Shown here one piece after another: positions 18,080 through 26,853 of a stretch of DNA of 64,000 nucleotides (its first letter is position 1; each line of letters opens with the position of its first letter). The stretch lies in assembly GCF_019186805.1 (NCBI RefSeq), contig NZ_CP066783.1, positions 2,369,501-2,433,500 on the forward strand, written 5' to 3'. The position numbers were made by a program, and so were the translations under genes. Source of the DNA: Comamonas fluminis (GTDB taxonomy: Bacteria; Pseudomonadota; Gammaproteobacteria; Burkholderiales; Burkholderiaceae_C). The notes beneath the pieces were generated by a model that had not been told where the DNA came from, searched no databases, and saw only the letters and a list, made by a program, of their open reading frames with translations.

Positions 18080-18934
18080 TTATTCAGCCGCCTTTTTGCG
18101 ACCAAACAGTTTGCCGATACCTGCAAACAAGGCGACGGCTGCAGCTGCGATCAGCTTCCAGCCAGCGGCCAGTGCACCAGCAATAGCGCCCCACAGCCCC
18201 TTCTTGGTGGCAACGGCGGCGGCTCCGCCCAGCACCAGAGCGCCCAGGCCAATGGCGGCGACCTTGTCACCGTTCTTGAACTCGGCATAGGTCTGGCCGT
18301 TGTTGTAGTTAAAGCCAGCCAGTACCTTTTTGAACTGATCGGTGTTCTGGGTCAGCGTGTCTGTGTCTGACACCAGCGTGGCCGTCATCACACCGCCACG
18401 GCCCAGGATGCGGGAGGTGTAGTTCACATTCTTCTCACCGGCTTCATCGCGCAGACGCAGGCCCCATTCCAGGCGCTTGGTCGAGGTGTCGTAATGCGGG
18501 GCAACCTGCCAGCCGTCGGTGTAGAGCGCTTCCAGACCCAGCTTCTTGCGCTCTTCATTGCCTGCCTTGTCGCCGTCCTGCATGGACTTGAGCAACTCGG
18601 CAGCGTCGATTTTTTCGTCATCCTTCACATAGCCGGTGTCGTCATAGGAGAAGACGGCAAACCAGTCCAGCGACTTGGGGGCGATCAGAAAGTGATCGCT
18701 GCTGGGAGGGTTGCCAAAGGCCTGCAGCAGCTTGGAGGTGTCGGACTGGCCCAGAAACCCGTAACCAGAAGGAATATTGATGCTGGCCTTGCCTGCAATT
18801 TCACCCTTGCCGCTTTCCTGCCAGTGCAGGGCTTTGATTTCGGCGGGCATCTCTTGCTGAGTGCTTTCGGTTTTGGCCCACAGACCCAGAGACAGCGACA
18901 GGCCGAGCACGGCGGCGGCAACAGACTTGAACAT
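18080..18934 (-). CDS. DUF2167 family membrane protein
   Basis: The product is 284 residues with a signal peptide (to about residue 20, SLSLGLWA). The conserved section IKALHWQESGKGEIAGKASINIPSGYGFL marks DUF2167. Two or three hydrophobic helices near residues 225-275 anchor the C-terminus, which ends in basic residues (FGRKKAAE). So the bulk is probably periplasmic with a C-terminal membrane anchor. Function unknown. Confidence 0.85.
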   Translation of the reverse strand: MFKSVAAAVLGLSLSLGLWAKTESTQQEMPAEIKALHWQESGKGEIAGKASINIPSGYGFLGQSDTSKLLQAFGNPPSSDHFLIAPKSLDWFAVFSYDDTGYVKDDEKIDAAELLKSMQDGDKAGNEERKKLGLEALYTDGWQVAPHYDTSTKRLEWGLRLRDEAGEKNVNYTSRILGRGGVMTATLVSDTDTLTQNTDQFKKVLAGFNYNNGQTYAEFKNGDKVAAIGLGALVLGGAAAVATKKGLWGAIAGALAAGWKLIAAAAVALFAGIGKLFGRKKAAE

Positions 18935-19141
18935 GGTTGGAACTCCCGTGTTATGTGGTTATTGAGAAAATCTATAAAAACAAAAGAAAAGATAGTTTTG
19001 CACAAAGATGTGACGCCTCAAGCCCTCGTGTGGGACAAGTGCTACAGACAGCCGCGGAAACAGAGCAGACCAAAACAGCAATATTGATAGCGCTAAGCCC
19101 ACGTAGCATATGTGCTGTAGCGTATTTTTGAAAGAAATTCC

Positions 19142-19996
19142 ATGGGCTTGAGCACCGCGCAGAACGCTTTGTCTTTTTTGCAACCGCATGCAAGTCTGGG
19201 CATGGGCAGCTGGAATCTGGGTCAGGGCAGACGCAGCTGGGAGGCTGAAAAGACCGCCTTGCTGACCGGCCTGCAACTGGGCATGACACTGATCGACACG
19301 GCCGAGATGTATGGCGATGGCCTGTCCGAAGAGCTGATTGGCGACGCCCTGCGGGACTGGCCCGCGCTGCAGCCTCTGCCTTTTCTGGTCAGCAAGGTGC
19401 TGCCCATGAATGCCAGCCGTCAGGGGGTGATGCGCGCGTTTGAACTCAGCCGCCAGCGGCTGGGCGTGGACTGCATTGACCTGTACCTGCTGCACTGGCG
19501 TGGCCATACGCCGCTGGCGGAGACGGTTGCGGCGCTGGAAGTCTTGAAGGCCGCTGGCAAGATTCGCCACTGGGGTGTCTCCAACTTTGACACCGACGAT
19601 ATGCAGGAGCTGTGGCAGGTGCCGGGCGGGCGTAACTGTGCGGTCAATCAGGTGCTCTACAACATCGGCTGTCGCGGCATTGAATATGAGCTGCTGCCCT
19701 GGTGCGCAGACCATGGCGTGGCCGTCATGGCCTATTGCCCGCTGGGCCACGGTGAGCTGATTGACGAGCCGCTGCTGCGCGACATAGGGGATGCGCACGG
19801 CGCAAGTGCCTGCGCCGTGGCCCTGGCCTGGGCCATGCGCAGCGGCCATGTGCTGGCCATTCCTGAAAGCGGCTGCGCCGACCATGTGCGCGATAACGCC
19901 AAGGCGCTGACGCTGAAGCTCAGCGCCGGGGAGCTGGCGCTGATTGACCAGACCTGGCCTGCGCCGCGCGATAAGCAGCCGCTGGATATTCTGTAA
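19142..19996 (+). CDS. Aldo/keto reductase
   Basis: The product is 284 residues with the (beta/alpha)8 aldo/keto reductase landmarks: LIDTAEMYGDGLSEELIG near residue 56 (catalytic Asp and Tyr), FLVSKVLP near 82 (Lys), LYLLHWRG near 115 (His) and IRHWGVSNFD near 142. The C-terminus has ALAWAMRSGHVLAIPES for NADPH binding. It would reduce aldehydes or ketones in the cytoplasm. Substrate not determined. Single gene with AT-rich upstream DNA. Confidence 0.92.
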   Translation: MGLSTAQNALSFLQPHASLGMGSWNLGQGRRSWEAEKTALLTGLQLGMTLIDTAEMYGDGLSEELIGDALRDWPALQPLPFLVSKVLPMNASRQGVMRAFELSRQRLGVDCIDLYLLHWRGHTPLAETVAALEVLKAAGKIRHWGVSNFDTDDMQELWQVPGGRNCAVNQVLYNIGCRGIEYELLPWCADHGVAVMAYCPLGHGELIDEPLLRDIGDAHGASACAVALAWAMRSGHVLAIPESGCADHVRDNAKALTLKLSAGELALIDQTWPAPRDKQPLDIL

Positions 19997-20019
19997 TGCA
20001 GCAGGCTTTGCACAAAAAA

Positions 20020-20062
20020 GGCGGCTAGCCCTTGATAGATAAGCGCTGGCTGCTTTGAAATT
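20020..20062. repeat. Intergenic short repeat, reverse orientation
   Basis: Read on the minus strand this gives CAAAGCAGCCAGCGCTTATC then TATCAAGGGCTAGCCGCC, the same CGCTT...TCAAGGGCT core as the copies near 2,580 and 23,600. It lies between two convergent genes. Confidence 0.45.
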
Positions 20063-20100
20063 GAGAGTGAAACAAGGCGGCTGGCACAGCTCGGCAGGTT

Positions 20101-20784
20101 TTAGACGCCATCATCGTGGTGCCCTCGGCCCAGACCGGCACCCAGGCCCAGTCCGCCCGCACCGCCCATCCCCATGCCTGCGCCGCCGCCACCAGATCCG
20201 CCGCCAGACCTTCCAGAGGCCTCCCCGTTTTTGCGGTTCGCATTGCCACCGGCGGCAGGCCGGGTCGGGCCTTGCGCGGGAATGATGACGCTGGCGGGAA
20301 TCGGCTCCAGATCCAGCGCCTGCCGTATAAAGGCGCGCAAGGAAGTCACCAGCGCGCCGGTTTCTATCGGGCGGCCCGCCACCATTTCCTGCGCGGCATG
20401 GGCCGCCAGAGCGACTTGCTCTTCGGTGCCCAGCAAAATAATGTCGGACAGCGCGGCTTCCACTGCATCACGAACGCGGCGGCGGCGCTCTGCTGCACTT
20501 TCGCTGATGCTGGCTGCACCGCCTTGCGCTTCGCTCTGGTTCAGATGGCGCCGGTGCTCGGGGCTCACACTCAGCGTGCCTGTGAACGAGCCGCCCAGCG
20601 TCTTGTAGGCCGCAATCAAGGTCTTGAGCCGTTCATTGATCTGCCGGTTTTCACGCTCGCGCCGTTTTTGCACCGTCTGCATGAAGATCAGACGAATGCC
20701 CATCATCAGACAGGTAACCAGCAGCAGACCCAGCACCGTAGAGAGCAAGGATGACCAGGAGCTGAAATCCAGAGAGGAGCGCAT
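20101..20784 (-). CDS. Hypothetical membrane-anchored protein with Gly-rich tail
   Basis: A 227-residue protein of no known family. One hydrophobic helix sits at residues 13-32 (LLSTVLGLLLVTCLMMGIRL), then a basic coiled segment (KRREREN) and a long soluble helical part with EQVALAAHAAQEMVAGRP. The last 40 residues are almost all glycine, methionine and alanine and end HHDDGV. The tail is low in complexity and could be a sticky or disordered linker. Facing away from the CDF gene across an AT-poor gap. Confidence 0.65.
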   Translation of the reverse strand: MRSSLDFSSWSSLLSTVLGLLLVTCLMMGIRLIFMQTVQKRRERENRQINERLKTLIAAYKTLGGSFTGTLSVSPEHRRHLNQSEAQGGAASISESAAERRRRVRDAVEAALSDIILLGTEEQVALAAHAAQEMVAGRPIETGALVTSLRAFIRQALDLEPIPASVIIPAQGPTRPAAGGNANRKNGEASGRSGGGSGGGGAGMGMGGAGGLGLGAGLGRGHHDDGV

Positions 20785-20892
20785 GGGGGCTTTCGGGGGC
20801 AGGGAGGTGCGCCTATTGTGAGCTTCCTTTGATGCGGGGGTATGGCTGCTGGCGCTGCTTGCCCCTATCGCTTGATGCCCTTGAAGGGCTCA

Positions 20893-21915
20893 TTACGAAG
20901 CCAGCTTTGCGGATGACGGCGCATTCACTTCCACCGAAACATGGGCCAGTTCCTCATGAATGCTGAGAAGCTGGCGAATGTAGTCGGGGCTGACGCCTGA
21001 CGCAGCTTCCACGGCAACGATGCAGGCATATTTGTCCTTGCCCACGCGCCAGACATGCAGGTCAGTAATTAGCGCCGGGTATGGGCCTTCGGCAATCGCT
21101 TCCCGAATTTCCTGGGCTACGGGGGCATCCATTTCGGCGTCCAGCAGCACTCTGGCGCTTGCGCGCAGCAGGCCAAGAGCCCAGACAGCGACCAGCGCGG
21201 CGCCTGCCAGGCCCATCACGGGGTCCAGCCATGAAAAGCCCCAGAGCATTCCGCCCAGCAAAGCCGCAATGGCCAGCACCGAGGTTGCGGCATCGGCAAT
21301 GACGTGCAGATAGGCAGAGCGCAAGTTCAGATCGCTGTGAGCGGCGTGTTGCTGATGGTGTTCATGGGCATCGTGACTGCCATGGGCGTGCCCATCAACA
21401 TGAGCGTGGCTGTGACCATGGTCGTGGTGATGGTGGTGATGCCCGTCCTTCAGCAGCCAGGCGCAGGCCAGGTTCACGATCAGGCCCAGAGCGGCCACCC
21501 CCATGGCTTGCTCATAGTGAATGGCGGACGGAGACAGCAGGCGCTCTATCGACTGAAACACCATGACGCAGGCCACCAGCAGCAAGAAGATGGCGCTTGT
21601 ATAGCCCGCAAGAACTTCGATCTTCCAGGTGCCGAACGTAAACCGGGAGTCTCTCGACAGACGCCGCGCTGCCACGTAGGCGCCTGCAGACAGGCCCAGC
21701 GCCAGCGCGTGAGAGCTCATATGCCATCCATCCGCCAGCAGCGCCATGGAGTTGTAGTAATAGCCTGCGGTGATCTCGAGCACCATCATGGCCAGTGTCA
21801 GCAGCGCGGCGAGCTTGGCATTCCTTTCTGCCAGAGGGTTGCCGTCGTCGAAAACATGGGAGTGCTGTCTGGCAGCAAATGCCGTTGCCTGATGGGGTGC
21901 TTGTATTGAGTGCAT
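20893..21915 (-). CDS. dmeF: CDF-family Co/Ni efflux transporter DmeF
   Basis: The product is 340 residues with six membrane helices and a histidine-rich cytoplasmic loop near residues 160-195 (HHHHHHDHGHSHAH...). The metal-site motifs are present: LLADGWHMSSHALAL in helix 2 and DAATSVLAIAALL in helix 5. The next gene out, divergent, encodes an RcnR/DmeR-type metal sensor, which points to DmeF (cobalt/nickel) rather than a zinc exporter. The gap between the two holds the expected operator. Confidence 0.9.
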   Translation of the reverse strand: MHSIQAPHQATAFAARQHSHVFDDGNPLAERNAKLAALLTLAMMVLEITAGYYYNSMALLADGWHMSSHALALGLSAGAYVAARRLSRDSRFTFGTWKIEVLAGYTSAIFLLLVACVMVFQSIERLLSPSAIHYEQAMGVAALGLIVNLACAWLLKDGHHHHHHDHGHSHAHVDGHAHGSHDAHEHHQQHAAHSDLNLRSAYLHVIADAATSVLAIAALLGGMLWGFSWLDPVMGLAGAALVAVWALGLLRASARVLLDAEMDAPVAQEIREAIAEGPYPALITDLHVWRVGKDKYACIVAVEAASGVSPDYIRQLLSIHEELAHVSVEVNAPSSAKLAS

Positions 21916-21919
21916 TCAG

Positions 21920-21936
21920 ATACTGTACCCCAGTAT
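21920..21936. promoter_or_regulatory. DmeR/RcnR-type operator
   Basis: ATACTGTACCCCAGTAT has arms ATACTG and CAGTAT around a C-rich centre, like the TACT-G/C tract-AGTA sites bound by RcnR-family sensors. It sits in the 45-bp gap between dmeF and dmeR, so one site could control both directions. Confidence 0.65.
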
Positions 21937-21960
21937 ATTTGCGGCTCTAAAATGGCCCTT

Positions 21961-22236
21961 ATGTCACATACAGTTCAGAACAAGAAGCCGCTGCTTGCGC
22001 GAATTCGGCGTATCAAAGGCCAGACCGAGGCTCTTGAGCGCGCTCTGGAGAACGCCGAGGACTGCTCTGTCATCCTGCAGCAACTGGCCGCAGTGCGCGG
22101 CGCCGTCAACGGGCTGATGCTGCAAGTCATGGAAGGCCATGTTCGTGAGCATCTGGGCGACGCCAATGCCTCTGAGGCCCAGCGCGAAAAAGACCTGGAG
22201 ATGGTGGTTTCCGTGCTGCGCAGCTATGTGAGGTGA
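21961..22236 (+). CDS. dmeR: Metal-sensing repressor, DmeR/RcnR family
   Basis: The ATG at 21961 gives a 91-residue all-helical protein. Metal ligands His3, Cys35, His60 and His64 are all present at the positions used by cobalt/nickel sensors of the CsoR/RcnR family. This supports Co/Ni sensing, since formaldehyde-sensing FrmR uses a different set. It should repress the divergent dmeF until metal binds. An in-frame start 51 bases earlier would break the His3 position and was rejected. Confidence 0.92.
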   Translation: MSHTVQNKKPLLARIRRIKGQTEALERALENAEDCSVILQQLAAVRGAVNGLMLQVMEGHVREHLGDANASEAQREKDLEMVVSVLRSYVR

Positions 22237-22256
22237 GCTTTTTCCGGCTCACTTTT
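22232..22256 (+). terminator. Likely rho-independent terminator of dmeR
   Basis: A 6-bp stem (GTGAGC / GCTCAC) with an 8-base loop starts inside the dmeR stop codon region and is followed by TTTT. The stem is short, so termination may be partial. Confidence 0.5.
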
Positions 22257-22303
22257 GTTCTATGCTTGGTAGTTGACATATCAGCTAACCAGAACAAAGA
22301 GAC

Positions 22304-23557
22304 ATGCCGGTGGCCCAGTTTTTCAGCCCAGACCCTTCTTCCTCGCCGCATCAGCGCCTGAATCCTTCGTGGATCGTGGTGGCGGCGGGCGTCAGCGCAT
22401 CGCTGCATGTGGGCAAGCTGCCGCCAGCGGTGCCTGTGCTGCAGCAGGAGCTGGGCGTGTCGCTGGTGCAGGCGGGTTTTTTGCTGTCCACCGTGCAGGT
22501 GGCGGGCATGGCGCTGGGGCTGGTGGTGGGCCTCAGTGCCGATAAATGGGGGCTGCGCCGCAGCATGCTGGCCGGGCTGCTGCTGATGGCGTTTTCCAGC
22601 ATGGTGGGGGCCGCAGCCACCGGTTTTGAATGGCTGCTGGCGCTGCGCGTGCTGGAGGGGCTGGGCTTTTTGCTGGTGGCCATGCCCGCGCCGGGGCTGA
22701 TTCGGCGCAATGTGCTGCCGTCCGAGCTGAGCGGCCGCATGGGCTGGTGGGGCTCGTATATGCCGATTGGCAGTGCCGTGGGGCTGCTGCTGGGGCCGTG
22801 GGTGCTGCAGGCCACATCCTGGCAAAGCTGGTGGATTGCACTGGGCACCAGCTCTTTGCTGGCAGCGGTGGCCGTCTGGAACCGCGTACCTGCCGATGGC
22901 GCGAACTCCCAAAGCACGGCTGCCGCCCCGGTTCAGGAGGGCTGGCGGCCGCGTCTTGCATTGACGCTCAAAAGCCCCGGCCCCTGGCTGGTGTCGCTGG
23001 CCTTCATGCTGTATTCGGGCCAGTGGATGGGCGTGGTGGGCTTTTTGCCAACCATGTACGCGCAGGCTGGTTTGACGGCCAAGCTGGCCGGCACGCTGAC
23101 TGCGGTGGTGGCTGCATCCAATATGGTGGGCAATATTGCATCGGGCAAGCTGATGCAGCGCGGCTGGAGCGCCGGGCGCTGCCTGCAGGTGGGTTATGTG
23201 GCGATGGGGCTGTGCGCCGTTCTGGCCTATGTGCAGGTGGGCGGGCAGCCGCTGGCGCCGCTGTGGCTGCGCTTTGTGGCGGTGGCGCTGTTTTCCGCTG
23301 CGGGCGGCCTGATTCCGGCCACGCTGTTCACGTCTGCCATGCATCTGGCGCCCAGTTCGGGCACGGTTTCCACCACGGTGGGTTTCATGCAGCAGTGGTC
23401 TTGCGTAGGGCAGTTTGCAGGCCCGCCCCTGGTGGCTGCCGTGGCCACCACCGTGGGCGGCTGGCAGTTCACCTGGGTGGTGACCGCCTGCATGTGCGCG
23501 GGCGGGTGCCTGCTGGCCACGGGCATTGGCCGGTGCTGGATGGGCTTGAAGCGCTGA
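22304..23557 (+). CDS. MFS transporter (CynX/NimT-like)
   Basis: The product is 417 residues with about twelve membrane helices. The loop GLSADKWGLRRSM near residue 77 is the MFS motif A between helices 2 and 3. Length and pattern fit the cyanate/nitroimidazole-type group, for which substrates vary. It would act as an inner-membrane exporter or uptake carrier. The gene starts 67 bases after dmeR but beyond a terminator-like hairpin, so it is probably separate. Confidence 0.85.
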   Translation: MPVAQFFSPDPSSSPHQRLNPSWIVVAAGVSASLHVGKLPPAVPVLQQELGVSLVQAGFLLSTVQVAGMALGLVVGLSADKWGLRRSMLAGLLLMAFSSMVGAAATGFEWLLALRVLEGLGFLLVAMPAPGLIRRNVLPSELSGRMGWWGSYMPIGSAVGLLLGPWVLQATSWQSWWIALGTSSLLAAVAVWNRVPADGANSQSTAAAPVQEGWRPRLALTLKSPGPWLVSLAFMLYSGQWMGVVGFLPTMYAQAGLTAKLAGTLTAVVAASNMVGNIASGKLMQRGWSAGRCLQVGYVAMGLCAVLAYVQVGGQPLAPLWLRFVAVALFSAAGGLIPATLFTSAMHLAPSSGTVSTTVGFMQQWSCVGQFAGPPLVAAVATTVGGWQFTWVVTACMCAGGCLLATGIGRCWMGLKR

Positions 23558-23570
23558 GATATCACAACTA

Positions 23571-23623
23571 TTGATTTGATAGCTGCTTGCGCATGATATT
23601 CAAAGGGTCAAAGCTGTTTTGAT
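23571..23623. repeat. Intergenic short repeat
   Basis: The sequence TTGATTTGATAGCTGCTTGC, then GCATGATATTCAAAGGGTCA and AAGCTGTTTTGATGC is the clearest full-length copy of the dispersed family noted near 2,580, 20,040 and 45,810. It is 13 bases past the MFS stop. No coding potential. Confidence 0.55.
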
Positions 23624-23769
23624 GCAGATTGACGCAGGGGTGAAAAATGCGCCAAACGCACTGTGAGTTGCCCTGTCAGCCCGTCGATGGGGGCAAACGC
23701 CCTTAGTCCACTTGATGGGCGGTGCTGGCCGAGTTTGCGGTTAGGCTGTGCTCTCTTTGAGGAGAGAGC

Positions 23770-25575
23770 ATGCAAAAACGACAGTTTCTGAGGACTGCCG
23801 CATCCTGGACGGCCGCTGTATCCACCCCCTGGTTGGCCGGTTGCGCCGCCCCTGCCACCCCTGCCGCAGATAAAACGATGACAGCTGAGGGCGCCTCCCC
23901 TGAGACGTCAGCCGCCGCCACCCCGGTTTTTGCGGATGCGATCTATTTCGGTGGCCCGATTCTGACCATGAACGACGCTCAGCCCCAGGTGCAGGCACTG
24001 GCCGTGCGTGGCGAGCTGATTGCGGCGGTGGGTGACCGCCAGGCCATCGAGGCGCTGCGCGGCCCGGCCACGCGCATGGTGGATTTGCAGGGGCGCACGC
24101 TCATCCCCGGTTTTGTGGACCCGCACGGCCACCTGGGCGGGGTGGGGCTGCAGGCCATTTCTGCCAATCTGCTGCCGCCGCCCGACGGGCCCAATGCCTC
24201 TATTGCCCAGTTGCAGAAGACGCTGCGCGAATACATCAAGACATCGCCCGAAGTGGCGCAGCTGGGCATGGTGTTCGGCTTTGGCTACGACGATTCCCAG
24301 CTCAAGGAAAAGCGCCACCCCACGCGTGATGATCTGGATGCTGTCTCGCGCACGCTGCCCATTGCCGTGATTCACCAGTCAGGCCACTTTGGCGCGCTCA
24401 ATTCTGTGGCGCTGGAAAAGGCGGGAATCACGGCGGCTACGCCCAACCCCGATGGCGGTGTGATCCGTCGCAAAAAAGGCAGCCAGCAGCCCGATGGCGT
24501 GCTGGAGGAAAACGCTTTTTTCTTCACGCTGGGCAAGATCATGCCCAGGCTCACGCAAGAGCAGTCCATTCAGTGGCTGGAAAAAGCGCAGGAGCTGTAT
24601 CTGCAATACGGCTACACCACGGTGCAGGATGGCCGCACCGATGCCGGCGCTGTTGCCACCTCGATTGCCGCGGCCAAGGCTGGGCGGCTGAAGGTGGATG
24701 TGGTGTCCTACCCTGACATCACGCACTTCGCTGAGGGCAAGGCCGAGTTCATGAATGGCCCGTACTACAGCCGCAGCTACAGCGGGCATTTCCGCATTGG
24801 CGGCGTGAAGCTGACGCTGGATGGCTCGCCCCAGGGCAAGACGGCCTGGCTGACCCAGGCCTATCTGGTGCCACCCCAGGGGCAAAAGAAGGGCTACCGG
24901 GGTTACGGCGTGCTGCCCGATGCCAAGGTCAACGAATATGTGGCCAGGGCCGTCAGCAACGGCTGGCAGATCTTGATGCACGGCAATGGCGATGCTGCCA
25001 TCGACCAGATGATTGCCGCCGTGCGTGTCAGCGGTCCGGTGGAAAAGGCCCGCGCTGTGCGCCCGGTGCTGATTCATGGTCAGACCCTGCGCCGTGACCA
25101 GATTCCGCAGCTCAAGGAGCTGGGCATCTTCCCCTCGCTGTTTCCCATGCACACCTTTTACTGGGGCGACTGGCACCGTGACTCGGTGCTGGGCAACCCG
25201 CGTGCGCAGAACATCTCGCCCACGGGCTGGGTGCTGGAGCAGGGCATGCGTTTTACCTCGCACCACGATGCGCCCGTGGCCCTGCCATCGTCCATTCGCG
25301 TGCTGGACGCCACCGTCAACCGCGTCACGCGCAGCGGCAAGGTGCTGGGCGCTGAGCACCGCGTCTCGCCCTGGATTGCGCTGCAGGCGCAGACGCTGTG
25401 GTCGGCCTATCAGCACTTTGAAGATGACCGCAAAGGCTCGCTGGAGGCAGGCAAGCTGGCCGACCTGGTGATTCTGTCCAACAACCCGCTGACGATGGAG
25501 CGCCGCAAGCTGGCTACGCTGGAGGTGCTGGAGACCATCAAGCAAGGCCGCAGCCTCTACAAAAAAGCAGCTTGA
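23770..25575 (+). CDS. Exported amidohydrolase, YtcJ-like
   Basis: The product is 601 residues. The N-terminus (MQKRQFLRTAASWTAAVS...LAGC) is a lipoprotein-type signal. The metal-dependent amidohydrolase fold follows: GRTLIPGFVDPHGHLGG near residue 110 (HxH metal ligands), LTLDGSPQGKTAW near 350, MHGNGDAAIDQ near 407, and TSHHDAPVA near 495. YtcJ-like enzymes remove acyl or formyl groups from varied substrates. Export makes a peripheral, nutrient-scavenging role plausible, but the substrate is unknown. Confidence 0.88.
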   Translation: MQKRQFLRTAASWTAAVSTPWLAGCAAPATPAADKTMTAEGASPETSAAATPVFADAIYFGGPILTMNDAQPQVQALAVRGELIAAVGDRQAIEALRGPATRMVDLQGRTLIPGFVDPHGHLGGVGLQAISANLLPPPDGPNASIAQLQKTLREYIKTSPEVAQLGMVFGFGYDDSQLKEKRHPTRDDLDAVSRTLPIAVIHQSGHFGALNSVALEKAGITAATPNPDGGVIRRKKGSQQPDGVLEENAFFFTLGKIMPRLTQEQSIQWLEKAQELYLQYGYTTVQDGRTDAGAVATSIAAAKAGRLKVDVVSYPDITHFAEGKAEFMNGPYYSRSYSGHFRIGGVKLTLDGSPQGKTAWLTQAYLVPPQGQKKGYRGYGVLPDAKVNEYVARAVSNGWQILMHGNGDAAIDQMIAAVRVSGPVEKARAVRPVLIHGQTLRRDQIPQLKELGIFPSLFPMHTFYWGDWHRDSVLGNPRAQNISPTGWVLEQGMRFTSHHDAPVALPSSIRVLDATVNRVTRSGKVLGAEHRVSPWIALQAQTLWSAYQHFEDDRKGSLEAGKLADLVILSNNPLTMERRKLATLEVLETIKQGRSLYKKAA

Positions 25576-25585
25576 TGCATAGAGA

Positions 25586-25606
25586 AAGCTCCTGATTCAG
25601 GAGCTT
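25586..25606 (+). terminator. Hairpin downstream of the amidohydrolase
   Basis: AAGCTCCTGATTCAGGAGCTT forms an 8-bp stem with a 5-base loop 11 bases past the stop. The trailing T-run is weak, so this could be a transcript-stabilising hairpin. Confidence 0.45.
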
Positions 25607-25650
25607 GCTGCGCAATTCAGAGCCGGGCTGGAGCCTGTTTTGAAGAGGAA

Positions 25651-26709
25651 TCAGGCATCGCGCGAGCCTATCAATGCGCGAAGCGCGCTCTCAAGCTGCT
25701 GGGCGTTTTCATGGGCCGCGTGCCAGTCTGGTGGCAAGGCTGCAGTTTCATCGCCTGGCTGCGGCTGCGGCTGCCACAGCGCCATCTGCGCCAGAGGATC
25801 ATCACTTTTCAGCGCCACCACCGTGGGCTGATTGGCCAGATCCTGGCAGCTGCTGATGAGCCAGCGGCAATAGCGGCTGAGCGCTGGCGGCGGCGGGGTG
25901 TGGGTGTGCGAGGCGGCGCGGTTCAGGCTTTCGGCCAGCAACAGGGCCGTGGCATACACGCGCAGCGCATGGCGGTCATAGCGGCGGGTGACAAAGGCCA
26001 GCCGGTCTGCATTGAGCCGCCCGCGCAGCGACCAGCGGCGCGAGGCATGGGCCTGGCCCACGGCGGCACTCAGCGCGGCCAGTGATTCCTGGGCCAGAGA
26101 AAGCTGACCGAGCGCCGCCTCGGCGGCATCGGCTTTTTGTGCTTCGCAGGCCCGCACAATCAAGTCCAGCCCGTTGGCCAGTTGCTTGAGAAATGTGGAT
26201 GCGGCCCGCCCCATGTCCTTGATGGGGTTGGAGGTAAAAAGCACCTGGCTGAAGATCAGGCCCACGGCTGCGCCCACCAGCACATCCAGCAGCCGGGTGC
26301 CGCCCGCAGCACTGGGGCCCATGGCCAGCACCAGCACCACCGAAACACCAGACTGAATCGGCACCACGGGCGCCGGGCCCACCACGGCCCCCAGCAGCAC
26401 GGCCAGAAAAATGCCCGCGCTCAGGCGTATGAGTAAATGCTGATCGGGCAGTTGCCACAGCAGATCGCCAATGACAATGCCCAGCGCACAGCCAATCACC
26501 AGGCTCTTGGTTTGCTTGAGGTGGCTGGGCAGACCGGGGGCCAGGCAGACCACCGCTGTTACCACCGCAAAGGCCGGGCGCTGGTGCTGCCACAGTTGCT
26601 GGGCAATGACCCAGGCGCAGATGCTGGCCAGCGCGGCCGCAATGGCGTCGCGCGCCGCGAGGCGGGCGCGTGAGGGTAAGGTCGTCTTGGCCCGCCGCCA
26701 GGCCAGCAT
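25651..26709 (-). CDS. FUSC-family inner-membrane protein
   Basis: About 352 residues from the ATG at 26709; a TTG at 26730 with GGAG eight bases upstream is an alternative start. The N-terminal half has six hydrophobic helices (AAALASICAWVIAQQL, then GCALGIVIGDLLW and LLDVLVGAAVGLIFSQVLF). The C-terminal half is soluble and helical. This is the fusaric-acid-resistance-like (FUSC) layout, often linked to efflux of aromatic acids. No partner adaptor or outer-membrane gene is next to it. Confidence 0.85.
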   Translation of the reverse strand: MLAWRRAKTTLPSRARLAARDAIAAALASICAWVIAQQLWQHQRPAFAVVTAVVCLAPGLPSHLKQTKSLVIGCALGIVIGDLLWQLPDQHLLIRLSAGIFLAVLLGAVVGPAPVVPIQSGVSVVLVLAMGPSAAGGTRLLDVLVGAAVGLIFSQVLFTSNPIKDMGRAASTFLKQLANGLDLIVRACEAQKADAAEAALGQLSLAQESLAALSAAVGQAHASRRWSLRGRLNADRLAFVTRRYDRHALRVYATALLLAESLNRAASHTHTPPPPALSRYCRWLISSCQDLANQPTVVALKSDDPLAQMALWQPQPQPGDETAALPPDWHAAHENAQQLESALRALIGSRDA

Positions 26710-26826
26710 GAAAGGGGTGCTCCAGCGCAATTCAAAGTCTCCGTGGTCAGAGGTCTGATGTTAGGGCCCGGCGGGCTGCTGGACTGTCGGTAAAGCGCTG
26801 ACTATGCAAAAAGTAGCACTTAGCGC

Positions 26827-26848
26827 ATGCCCAGCAAGGGCTGGGCAT
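26827..26848. terminator. Hairpin between FUSC and APC genes
   Basis: ATGCCCAGC and GCTGGGCAT form a 9-bp stem with loop AAGG, 5 bases past the end of the APC gene. A T-run follows only on the plus strand, opposite to both genes, so its role is unclear. Confidence 0.4.
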
Positions 26849-26853
26849 GGTTT

